From NCBI GenBank assembly GCA_031259905.1, contig JAIRKS010000228.1, positions 1 through 6,196 on the forward strand: a stretch of DNA of 6,196 nucleotides. The letters run 5' to 3'. Source of the DNA: Odoribacteraceae bacterium (GTDB lineage Bacteria > Bacteroidota > Bacteroidia > Bacteroidales > Marinifilaceae). The position numbers were made by a program, and so were the translations under genes. Positions 1-6,072 of the stretch are shown here, piece after piece (position 1 is the stretch's first letter; each line of letters opens with the position of its first letter). A model generated the notes under the pieces. It was given only the letters and a program-made list of their open reading frames with translations, did not search any database and was not told the DNA's origin.

Positions 1-59
1 TTAGGTGGAGGGGAGGGAATAAAGAACCGGGGAGGTTATACTCGCGTGGAAAAATCGAG

Positions 60-67
60 TACATTTG
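60..67 (+). promoter_or_regulatory. Candidate Bacteroidota-type -7 promoter box for cmk
   Basis: The octamer TACATTTG fits the Bacteroidota sigma-A -7 consensus TAnnTTTG exactly and lies 19 nt before the cmk ATG. A start of transcription about 7 nt downstream would leave a leader of only about 12 nt. The -33 element (consensus TTTG) is poor: only GTTA at 35-38 is near the right distance. The box is seen directly; promoter function is inferred from the match and its position. Confidence 0.5.
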
Positions 68-86
68 CACGACATTAAGCAGGACA

Positions 87-764
87 ATGGAACAAAAAAA
101 GCTTATCATAGCTATTGATGGCTACTCCTCCACGGGAAAAAGCACCGTATCCAGAACACTGGCCGCGCGCCTGGGATACGCGTACATAGACACGGGAGCC
201 ATGTACCGCACGGTCACGCTGCGCGCCATGCGGGAAGGCATCCTCCGTGACGGGCGCGTAGACGAGGAGCGGCTGGCGCGCGTGCTGGAAACAATAACCC
301 TGGAATTCAAAAACGGCGAAATGTACCTCGACGGGGAGAACGTCGAGAAAGAAATCCGCGGCCTGGCCGTGTCGGGCAACGTGAGCGCGATCGCCACGCT
401 CGCCCCCGTGCGCGCGGCGCTCGTCGACAAACAGCGGGAGATGGGACGCGCGGGCGGCGTGGTGATGGACGGGAGAGACATCGGGAGCGTGGTGTTCCCG
501 CGCGCCGACGTGAAATTCTTCCTGACGGCCACGCCGGAGACGCGTGCACGGCGTCGCCACGAGGAGATGACGGCGAAAGGCGAGCGGGTAAGCCTCGAGG
601 AAGTCGAGGCCAACGTGCGGCAGCGCGATCACGTGGACTCGTCGCGCGCCATCGGCCCGTTGACGAAAACGCCGGACGCGATAGAGATCGACACGAGCCA
701 CTCGACGATCGAGGAAGAGGTGGAACACATGTTAACCGCGATACGCCATGCGAGTAGAGATTGA
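87..764 (+). CDS. cmk: Cytidylate kinase (CMP/dCMP kinase)
   Basis: This enzyme transfers phosphate from ATP to CMP or dCMP, giving CDP or dCDP in the cytosol for nucleic acid and phospholipid synthesis. The 225-residue product has the normal length for a stand-alone Cmk. The P-loop GYSSTGKST lies at residues 12-20. The DTGAMYR motif at 35-41 is typical of the CMP-binding region. MDGRDIG follows at 127-133. The C-terminal RDHVDSSRAIGPL block at 180-192 matches the conserved RDxxDxxRxxxPL signature of the lid and base-binding part of the family. The ATG at 87 puts the P-loop at the usual distance from the N-terminus. The 3' end overlaps ispH by 17 nt, which suggests translational coupling. It is the first gene of the array and is preceded by a good -7 box. 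No fusion to another domain is seen. Confidence 0.95.
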   Translation: MEQKKLIIAIDGYSSTGKSTVSRTLAARLGYAYIDTGAMYRTVTLRAMREGILRDGRVDEERLARVLETITLEFKNGEMYLDGENVEKEIRGLAVSGNVSAIATLAPVRAALVDKQREMGRAGGVVMDGRDIGSVVFPRADVKFFLTATPETRARRRHEEMTAKGERVSLEEVEANVRQRDHVDSSRAIGPLTKTPDAIEIDTSHSTIEEEVEHMLTAIRHASRD

Positions 765-1704
765 CGAGAACTCCGGCTTCTGCTTCGGCGTCGTGAACGC
801 GATCCGGAAGGCCGAGGAGGAGCTGCGGCGCGGCCCCCTGTACTGCATCGGGGAGATCGTCCACAACGACGTCGAGGTGCGACGGCTGGCGCGCCGGGGC
901 TTGCGGACGATCGATCACGAGACCTTCGCCGGGCTGCACCGTTGCCGCGTCCTCTTCCGCGCCCACGGCGAGCCACCCTCGTCGTATGCCCTGGCCGCGC
1001 GCAACGAGGTGGAGGTCATCGACGCCTCGTGCCCGGTGGTGCTCGCGCTGCAACGGAAGATCCGGGAAGCGCACGCGCGGGCACGCGCCGCGGGCGGGCA
1101 GGTCGTGATCTACGGGAAACCCGGTCACGCGGAGGTCACGGCCCTGCTGGCGCAGACGGGCGGCGAGGCGATCGTCGCGGGAGGAGTGGAGGATCTGGAC
1201 GCGGTAGACTTCTCGCGGCCGGTGACCCTCTTCTCGCAGACCACGCAGGGGCTGGAGGGCTTCCGGGAGATCGTCGCCCGCGCGCGGGAACGGGCCGGCG
1301 CGACGGTGAGCGTCCACGACACGATCTGCCGGAAGGTGGCTAACCGTGTGCCGCAGCTGAAACGCTTCGCGGCGTCGCACGACGCGATCCTCTTCGTGAG
1401 CGACGAGAAGAGTTCCAACGGGAAGTTGCTCTTCTCCGTGTGCCGGGAGGTCAACCCCCGGTCGTACTTTATACAGGACGCGCGCGACCTCCGTCGCGAG
1501 ATGCTCGACGGGGTCGATAGCGCGGGCATCAGCGGCGCGACCTCCACCCCGCGGCGGGTGATGGAGAGCGTCGGCGAGCGCGTCCGTGCCCTCGCGGGAG
1601 AAGAAGGTGAAAGAAATCATAGTAAAACAACCGCGAGACGGGACGTCCCCGCCTCGCAATTAACGAGAACAACATGTCAAAGATCAAAAGAATTGGAGTA
1701 TTAA
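748..1704 (+). CDS. ispH: 4-hydroxy-3-methylbut-2-enyl diphosphate reductase (IspH/LytB)
   Basis: IspH is the [4Fe-4S] enzyme that reductively dehydroxylates HMBPP to IPP and DMAPP, the last step of the MEP isoprenoid pathway. The three cluster ligands are C12 (in GFCFG), C95 (in DASCPVV) and C194 (in HDTICRKVANR). Substrate-pocket residues are also present: H39 (GEIVHN), H73 (RAHGE), H127 and E129 (GHAEV), the SQTTQ block at 163-167, S222-S223-N224, and the GATSTP loop at 263-268. The ATG overlaps the end of cmk and gives the expected N-terminus. The family fold should end near residue 285. Here the frame continues about 33 more residues with a polar, low-complexity-like tail (HSKTTARRDVPASQ and onward) and overlaps pfkA by 31 nt. 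The next forward frame would instead stop at 1661-1663, 10 nt before pfkA, so a one-base indel near 1590-1605 is possible. The core call is secure; the exact 3' end is not. Confidence 0.95.
   Translation: MRVEIDENSGFCFGVVNAIRKAEEELRRGPLYCIGEIVHNDVEVRRLARRGLRTIDHETFAGLHRCRVLFRAHGEPPSSYALAARNEVEVIDASCPVVLALQRKIREAHARARAAGGQVVIYGKPGHAEVTALLAQTGGEAIVAGGVEDLDAVDFSRPVTLFSQTTQGLEGFREIVARARERAGATVSVHDTICRKVANRVPQLKRFAASHDAILFVSDEKSSNGKLLFSVCREVNPRSYFIQDARDLRREMLDGVDSAGISGATSTPRRVMESVGERVRALAGEEGERNHSKTTARRDVPASQLTRTTCQRSKELEY
1633..1657 (+). other. GC-rich hairpin just before pfkA
   Basis: The arms GCGAG-a-CGGG and CCCG-c-CTCGC pair as 5 + 4 base pairs around one A/C mismatch, with a 5-nt loop (1643-1647). 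The structure ends 16 nt before the pfkA ATG and lies inside the doubtful C-terminal tail of ispH. No U-run follows, so it is not a standard intrinsic terminator. It could tune read-through, mRNA processing or initiation at pfkA. The pairing is seen; the role is a guess. Confidence 0.35.
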
Positions 1705-2654
1705 CGTCCGGGGGAGATGCTCCCGGCATGAACGCCGCCATCCGGGCGGTAGTGAGAGCAACGATCTATAACGGTCGCGAGGCGTACGGTATACATGACG
1801 GGTACGAGGGACTGATTAACGGGAACATGACCTGCATGTCCTCGCACGACGTGAGTAATATCATCCAGCGCGGCGGGACGATCCTCAAGACGGCACGCAG
1901 CGCGGAGTTCCGCTCGGTGGAAGGACGCGCCAGGGCACACGAGCAGTTGAGGGAAAAGGGCGTGGATGCCCTCGTCGTCATCGGTGGCGACGGCACGTTC
2001 ACCGGCGCGCGCCTCCTCGGGCAAGAGCACGACATCCCCATCGTCGGGATACCGGGGACGATCGACAACGATCTCTACGGGACGGATTACACCATCGGGT
2101 ACGATACCGCGGTGAACACGGTCGTCGATGCCGTCGATAAGATACGCGATACCGCCAGCGCCCATAACCGGCTATTCTTTATCGAGGTGATGGGACGGGA
2201 CGCCGGGTTTATCGCCCTCCGTGCCGCCGTCGCTACCGGCGCCGAGGGGGTGCTCGTGCCGGAGATAGAGACGGACCTCAACGAACTCTACCGCTATCTC
2301 GAGAATGATTACAAGCCGCACAAGTCAAGCGGTATCGTCATCGTCGCCGAGGGCGAGAAGTCGGGAGGCGCGTACACGATCGCCGAGGCCGTGTCGAAGC
2401 GATACCCCGCGTACGACATCCGCGTCACCGTCCTCGGGCATATCCAGAGGGGCGGCTCTCCCTCCGGCTTCGATCGCGTCACCGCCAGCCGGCTCGGCGT
2501 GGCCGCCGTCGATGCCCTGATGGACGACCAGAAGAGCATCATGGTGGGGATCGTCAACAACGAGATCGTCCACGTGCCGTTTAACCGCACCATCAAGCAT
2601 GACAAATCGCTCAACACTTCCCTGCTGAGCCTGATAAATATCCTCTCCATCTAA
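1674..2654 (+). CDS. pfkA: ATP-dependent 6-phosphofructokinase
   Basis: PfkA phosphorylates fructose 6-phosphate to fructose 1,6-bisphosphate at the committed step of glycolysis in the cytosol. The 326-residue product has the normal length of a bacterial group-I PFK subunit. It opens with GVLTSGGDAPGMNAAIR (residues 8-24), the nucleotide-binding start of the family. GGDGT at 104-108 has glycine in the discriminating position, as in ATP-using enzymes; pyrophosphate-dependent relatives have aspartate there (GGDDT). The catalytic TIDND is at 129-133, with D131 as the expected base. MGRDAG at 173-178 and GHIQRGGSPS at 255-264 contribute fructose 6-phosphate contacts. R24 and R28 plus K214 and K217 lie where effector-binding residues occur in classical allosteric PFKs, so ADP/PEP-type control is possible but not shown. 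The ATG at 1674 is the only start giving a complete first beta strand. ispH lies directly upstream, and priA follows after 29 nt. Confidence 0.96.
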   Translation: MSKIKRIGVLTSGGDAPGMNAAIRAVVRATIYNGREAYGIHDGYEGLINGNMTCMSSHDVSNIIQRGGTILKTARSAEFRSVEGRARAHEQLREKGVDALVVIGGDGTFTGARLLGQEHDIPIVGIPGTIDNDLYGTDYTIGYDTAVNTVVDAVDKIRDTASAHNRLFFIEVMGRDAGFIALRAAVATGAEGVLVPEIETDLNELYRYLENDYKPHKSSGIVIVAEGEKSGGAYTIAEAVSKRYPAYDIRVTVLGHIQRGGSPSGFDRVTASRLGVAAVDALMDDQKSIMVGIVNNEIVHVPFNRTIKHDKSLNTSLLSLINILSI

Positions 2655-2658
2655 TCGA

Positions 2659-2675
2659 CGGGGGCCTCCCCCCCG
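2659..2675 (+). other. G5/C-run hairpin between pfkA and priA
   Basis: In the 29-nt gap, a C plus five G (2659-2664) pairs with five C plus G (2670-2675) around a 5-nt loop, and ends 8 nt before the priA ATG. There is no U-tract, so it is unlikely to end transcription by the intrinsic route. No Shine-Dalgarno sequence is visible, so the hairpin may affect ribosome access to priA or mark an RNA-processing site. The pairing is seen; the role is inferred. Confidence 0.35.
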
Positions 2676-2683
2676 GCTGACCC

Positions 2684-5116
2684 ATGTACGCGGACGTCAT
2701 CATACCCCTTGCCGTGGAAGGTTTCTTCACCTACGCCGTGCCGGAAGAGTGGCGCGCCGCGACGCGGGAAGGCGTCCTCGTCATCGTCCCCTTCGCCGGC
2801 AACAACTACTACACGGGCGTCGTCCGTTCCACCCGGGAGGAAGCCCCGCCCGGCGTCGCCCTCAAGTCCATCGACCGCGTCATCGACCCCGGCTTCACCC
2901 TCTCTCCCCTCCAGCTGCGGTTCCTCCTCTGGATGGCCGACTACTACATGGCCTGTCCCGGCGAGGTGACGCGGGCAGCCCTCCCCGTGGCCGCGCGCCT
3001 GGATAGCCATACCCGCGTGGCGCCGGTCGACGCTCCTCTCGATGATTCTCTCGACGACGACGAACGCCGCCTCCTGGCGCTCCTCCGCCCGGGGGAGTAC
3101 CTCTCCATCTCCCATATCAGGAAGCTCGCCGGCGGGCGCGATCCCCTGCCCGTCGTCCAGGGCTTGCTCGCCCGCGCGCTGCTCGTCGTCAAGGAGCAGG
3201 TCGACGATCCTTTCAAGCCGTGCCGCGAGCGAGTCGTCCGCTGGGGACGTCCTTTCAGCGAGAGCGAGCTGCATGCCTGGCTCGACCGGCTGCCGTCCCA
3301 ACAGCGCGCCTTCCTCTGCCGATGGATCGAACGCGTCGACGGGATGGAGGCCGGTGACATGATCCTCGCCGACTTCCAGCGTATCGTGGGCCCCTCGCCA
3401 TCGACCCTCCGCTCCCTTTGCAACAAGGGCATCCTCGAGGTCGTCACGCGGGAAGTCAGCCGCCTGCAAGAGAACGCGACGCTTCCCCGGCCGCCCAACA
3501 CCCTGTCGGGGGTGCAGCAGCAGGCGCTCGACGAGATCCGCGCGCTCTTTCTCGCGCGGAGTACCGTCCTCCTGCACGGCGTCACCTCCTCCGGCAAGAC
3601 CGAGCTTTACATCCACCTCATCAAGGAGACGATCGACAGCGGTCGGCAAGTCCTCTACCTCCTCCCGGAGATCGCCCTCACCGTGCAGATCGTGAAACGC
3701 CTGCGCTGCTTCCTCGGCGATAACGTTGGCCTCTACCACTCCGGTATGCCCGACGGCACGCGTGTCGAGACGTGGCGCGCGCAAAACGGCCCTTCCCCGT
3801 ATCCCGTCATCCTCGGCGCGCGTTCCGCCCTCTTCCTCCCTTACCGTTCCCTGGGCCTCGTCATCATCGACGAGGAGCACGAGACGTCCTACAAGCAAAC
3901 CGCCCCCGCCCCTCGCTACCACGGTCGCGACGCCGCCATCATGCTCGCCTCCCTTCACGGCGCGCGCGTCCTCCTCGGCTCGGCCACCCCCTCCTTCGAG
4001 AGCTACCATCACGCCCTCTCCGGCAAGTACGGCCTCGTCCGCCTTGCCTCCCGCCACGAGCACGTCGCGCTCCCCCGCGTCGTCCTCGCCGACGTTACCC
4101 GCGCCCGCCGCGAGCGCGTCATGGACGGTATCTTTACCCCCCTGCTCCGCGACGAGATGAAGCGCGTCCTCGATGCCGGCGATCAGGTGATCCTCTTCCA
4201 GAACCGCAAGGGGTATTCCTCCTACCTGCAATGCAATCGCTGCGGGGAGATCCCGCGATGCCTCCACTGCGACGTCAGCATGACCTACTACAAGTCCCGC
4301 GCGCGCCTCTCCTGCAATTACTGCGGGAGCGTCCGGCCCCGTCCCGGTGCCTGCGAGGCGTGCGGGGAAGGTCTCCTCGTCGAGCGCGTCCCCGGCACCG
4401 AACGCGTCGAGGAGGAGGTGACGCGCCTTTTCCCCTCGGCACGCGTCGCGCGCCTCGACCTCGACGCGACGCGCGGGAAGGAGAAGCTGCAAGGGGTTAT
4501 TAATCGCTTCGAGGCGGGGACGCTGGATGTCCTCGTCGGCACGCGGATGGTCGCGAAGGGCCTCGACTTCGAGCGCGTGAAGCTCGTCGGCGTCATCGAC
4601 TCCGACGCTCTCCTGGCGTTTCCCGACTTCCGCGTCGAGGAACGCGCCTACCAGCTGCTCGTGCAAGTCAGCGGGAGGAGCGGGCGGAAGGGCGAACGGG
4701 GGCTGGTCGTCATGCAAACGGCCCGCGTGCAGCACAGGTTGCACGAGTGGCTTACCGGCGGCGATTACCACGATTTCTACCGTGCCTTCGCCGGCGAACG
4801 GGAGGCGTTCCGTTACCCTCCTTTCTGCCGCTTGATCCGCGTCGAGTTGCGCCACGCGCGCGAGGAGGTGTCGCGTCGCGCGGCGAACGCTCTCGTCGCG
4901 CGTCTCCGCGGGGAGTTGCAGCAACGCGTGCGCGGCCCGGCCGTCCCGGAGGTCTCCAGGATACGGAACGAGTACCGTGTTCACCTGCTCGTCAAGACGG
5001 ATGGCATCGCCTCGCTCCCGGCCCTGAAGCGTTTCATCCGCCGGGAGTGCCGTTCGCTCCTCTCTTCTCCCGGGTTCAAGTCCGTCAAGGTGATCCTCGA
5101 CGTCGACCCGTGCTGA
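2684..5116 (+). CDS. priA: Primosomal protein N' / replication restart helicase PriA
   Basis: PriA is a 3'-to-5' superfamily 2 DNA helicase that recognises stalled or collapsed replication forks and starts reloading of the replicative helicase. The 810-residue product begins with the 3'-end-binding domain (YADVIIPLAVEGFFTYAVP, residues 2-20). A winged-helix-like region follows at about 120-260. The helicase core has Walker A GVTSSGKT at 299-306, DEEH at 396-399 followed by the aromatic-rich-loop region (SYKQTAPAPRYHGRD), GSATPS at 432-437, the VGTRMVAKGLDF block at 618-629 and the arginine-finger motif QVSGRSGR at 661-668. Eight cysteines of the two zinc sites sit at 517, 520, 526, 529, 544, 547, 557 and 560. 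The C-terminal domain runs from about 690 to 810. An in-frame TGA three bases before the ATG's preceding codon (2678-2680) fixes 2684 as the first possible ATG. The protein is longer than the 732-residue E. coli enzyme. The 5' two thirds use strikingly C-rich codons and the rest does not. All catalytic motifs are intact. Confidence 0.97.
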   Translation: MYADVIIPLAVEGFFTYAVPEEWRAATREGVLVIVPFAGNNYYTGVVRSTREEAPPGVALKSIDRVIDPGFTLSPLQLRFLLWMADYYMACPGEVTRAALPVAARLDSHTRVAPVDAPLDDSLDDDERRLLALLRPGEYLSISHIRKLAGGRDPLPVVQGLLARALLVVKEQVDDPFKPCRERVVRWGRPFSESELHAWLDRLPSQQRAFLCRWIERVDGMEAGDMILADFQRIVGPSPSTLRSLCNKGILEVVTREVSRLQENATLPRPPNTLSGVQQQALDEIRALFLARSTVLLHGVTSSGKTELYIHLIKETIDSGRQVLYLLPEIALTVQIVKRLRCFLGDNVGLYHSGMPDGTRVETWRAQNGPSPYPVILGARSALFLPYRSLGLVIIDEEHETSYKQTAPAPRYHGRDAAIMLASLHGARVLLGSATPSFESYHHALSGKYGLVRLASRHEHVALPRVVLADVTRARRERVMDGIFTPLLRDEMKRVLDAGDQVILFQNRKGYSSYLQCNRCGEIPRCLHCDVSMTYYKSRARLSCNYCGSVRPRPGACEACGEGLLVERVPGTERVEEEVTRLFPSARVARLDLDATRGKEKLQGVINRFEAGTLDVLVGTRMVAKGLDFERVKLVGVIDSDALLAFPDFRVEERAYQLLVQVSGRSGRKGERGLVVMQTARVQHRLHEWLTGGDYHDFYRAFAGEREAFRYPPFCRLIRVELRHAREEVSRRAANALVARLRGELQQRVRGPAVPEVSRIRNEYRVHLLVKTDGIASLPALKRFIRRECRSLLSSPGFKSVKVILDVDPC

Positions 5117-5253
5117 CGTTACTTGTGGATTGCATGCTTCACGACTGTTTTATGGAGAGAATCGGTCGAGAGTGTTCTGTCATGTCCTATCTTGGGGAGT
5201 ACGATATATATTTCCGAAATGCTGCAAATCGTGCTGGAGAAGGAGCACCTGTC

Positions 5254-5308
5254 CGGTTTGGGTTTTGGCTCGCTGGAAGCTTCCTGACCTGTAAAAAGAC
5301 CTAAACCG
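5254..5308 (+). other. Possible structured RNA stem downstream of priA
   Basis: Positions 5254-5266 can pair with 5296-5308 over 13 consecutive base pairs if read as + strand RNA: 11 Watson-Crick and two G-U pairs (5260/5302 and 5264/5298). The same stem on the - strand would have two A/C mismatches, so the + strand is the more likely functional sense. The 29-nt loop contains the 10-bp palindrome GGAAGCTTCC (5275-5284). No U-tract follows. It may be the 3' end structure of the priA transcript or block convergent transcription from the small - strand gene. The rest of the 5117-5324 gap holds no gene I can support. Pairing is seen; function is inferred and chance pairing is not excluded. Confidence 0.3.
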
Positions 5309-5324
5309 TTCAATAACTCGAACG

Positions 5325-5807
5325 CTACCGCCTCAACTTGTATAGTTTGAACATGCTGTACAACGTCCGGACAGGGAGCATGACAAGCCCCACGAAGAAC
5401 GCAAGGACAAGTTTCATGGCAAAATAAATAATCCAGCCGAGCATCGGGAGGAATAAAAACACGGTGGGCGTTATCCGGTTTAATGTTTTCCATCCTGCAA
5501 TTATTCCAGATATACAGTAGGAAATGATAATAAACATGGTAACATACTGTCCAGTGCGGTGGAATGTGCCTTCCTTGAAAACCACCTCGTGATTGGCCAT
5601 GATCAGCGCGGCAACTGTCCAGCCCGCGGCAAACGTTACCAGCAGTTCACTTGCGATTCCCCAACGGGCAGTGCGCCGCATCCTGCGATTGTAACAGTTC
5701 TCGCAAACTGGCGGTGAGGGCCGGAACGATCCGGAGAACCACATCGCCTTACCGCAACTGGGGCATTGCGCCACGGTTTCTTCTTCCGGTTGGTGATAAT
5801 AACTCAT
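5325..5807 (-). CDS. Small zinc-ribbon membrane protein of unknown function
   Basis: I do not recognise this 160-residue protein. Its N-terminus carries two Cys-X2-Cys knuckles, CPSC at 15-18 and CENC at 35-38, which would form a zinc ribbon. A basic stretch follows (RRMRRTARW, 41-49). Hydrophobic segments lie at about 50-70, 88-106 and 114-148. The last is long, broken by K132, and may form one or two passes, so 3 or 4 membrane segments are expected. The C-terminus is basic (KLYKLRR). With the basic flank after the ribbon and no signal peptide, the ribbon is probably cytoplasmic, followed by an inner-membrane domain. Such an arrangement could sense metal or redox state or bind a partner, but nothing here shows which. 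It is convergent with priA and divergent from the right-end reading frame, and its GC content is much lower than that of priA. A - strand frame of 124 codons overlapping its 3' end (5119-5493) has no such features and is taken as a shadow. Confidence 0.75.
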   Translation of the reverse strand: MSYYHQPEEETVAQCPSCGKAMWFSGSFRPSPPVCENCYNRRMRRTARWGIASELLVTFAAGWTVAALIMANHEVVFKEGTFHRTGQYVTMFIIISYCISGIIAGWKTLNRITPTVFLFLPMLGWIIYFAMKLVLAFFVGLVMLPVRTLYSMFKLYKLRR

Positions 5808-5833
5808 TTTGATGACAGTTTATATTTACTCGC

Positions 5834-5841
5834 CAAAAGTA
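5834..5841 (-). promoter_or_regulatory. Candidate -7 box for the zinc-ribbon membrane protein
   Basis: Read on the - strand, this is TACTTTTG, a full match to TAnnTTTG, 26 nt before the ATG of the membrane protein. I find no good -33 TTTG at 19-21 nt upstream. A 12-bp palindrome (AGAAATATTTCT, 5843-5854) lies directly upstream and could be an operator. In such AT-rich DNA the match may be chance. Confidence 0.35.
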
Positions 5842-5870
5842 AAGAAATATTTCTCAATATTCCTGTCGCT

Positions 5871-5889
5871 AAAAAAAACAACAAAAAAA
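5871..5889. other. Two phased A-tracts in the divergent intergenic region
   Basis: An A8 run at 5871-5878 and an A7 run at 5883-5889 start 12 bp apart, close to one helical turn. A-tracts in phase are known to bend DNA. They lie between the two candidate divergent promoters and run directly into the palindrome at 5886-5903. The tracts are seen; bending and regulation are inferred. Confidence 0.4.
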
Positions 5890-5903
5890 CATTCGAATGT
5901 TTT
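5886..5903. repeat. 18-bp perfect palindrome, possible operator
   Basis: AAAACATTCGAATGTTTT is its own reverse complement over all 18 bases. It overlaps the TTTG at 5901-5904 that could serve as a -33 element for rightward transcription, a classic place for a repressor dimer to bind. Another reading is an AT-rich hairpin on the - strand, where the stem is followed by a run of T (complement of the A7 tract), which would resemble a weak intrinsic terminator for leftward transcripts. The palindrome is certain; its role is not. Confidence 0.45.
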
Positions 5904-5930
5904 GTAAAGCAAAAGGACTGTATGTCTTTG
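5901..5930 (+). promoter_or_regulatory. Candidate promoter for the right-end reading frame
   Basis: TTTG at 5901-5904 is followed after 18 nt by TGTCTTTG at 5923-5930, one mismatch from the Bacteroidota -7 box TAnnTTTG. Transcription would start near 5937. The first ATG downstream is at 5970 in an A-rich context, but it opens only a 52-codon frame; the ATG of the open right-end frame is at 6073. The match is moderate and the DNA is AT-rich, so confidence is limited. Confidence 0.3.
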
Positions 5931-6072
5931 GGAAATTAATCAATTATTCTTTAACCAACGAAAATCATTATGAAAGCACAGAACAACAGGGAAGTTATTG
6001 AGGTTATTTCCTATTTTTTCAGTCCATCTGCTGTGTCCCACAGCTTTAGTCGTTGGCATATATTCATCGTTT

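Noticed and set aside
4..34. G-run sequence at the left edge as a possible G-quadruplex
   Set aside because: Most runs are only two or three G long with uneven spacing, so only a weak two-layer structure is possible, and nothing around it supports a role.
307..1659. A 450-codon - strand frame opposite cmk and ispH
   Set aside because: It lies across two well-identified genes and its translation is low-complexity Arg/Pro/Ser-rich; a shadow of high GC.
2651..4984. A 777-codon open frame on the - strand opposite priA
   Set aside because: It is the antisense of a clear PriA in GC-rich DNA, where stop codons are rare on both strands. Its translation is rich in Asp/Glu/Arg/Gly/Ala without domains or motifs.
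5219..5287. A 22-codon frame (MLQIVLEKEHLSG...) in the same frame as priA and downstream of its stop
   Set aside because: The frame is open from the priA stop to 5287, so a read-through extension or gene remnant was considered, but PriA already ends with a complete C-terminal domain and the peptide matches nothing I know.
4747..5304. A 185-codon + strand frame across the priA 3' end and the following gap
   Set aside because: Most of it is an Arg/Pro-rich out-of-frame reading of priA; the remainder in the gap has no recognisable features.
5119..5493. A 124-codon - strand frame overlapping the membrane-protein gene
   Set aside because: It overlaps the better-supported gene in another frame and lacks hydrophobic segments or a coherent motif; its scattered cysteines look accidental.
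5871..5903. A-runs and palindrome as a transposon or attachment-site end
   Set aside because: I found no second copy of the sequence in the window, no target duplication and no recombinase gene.
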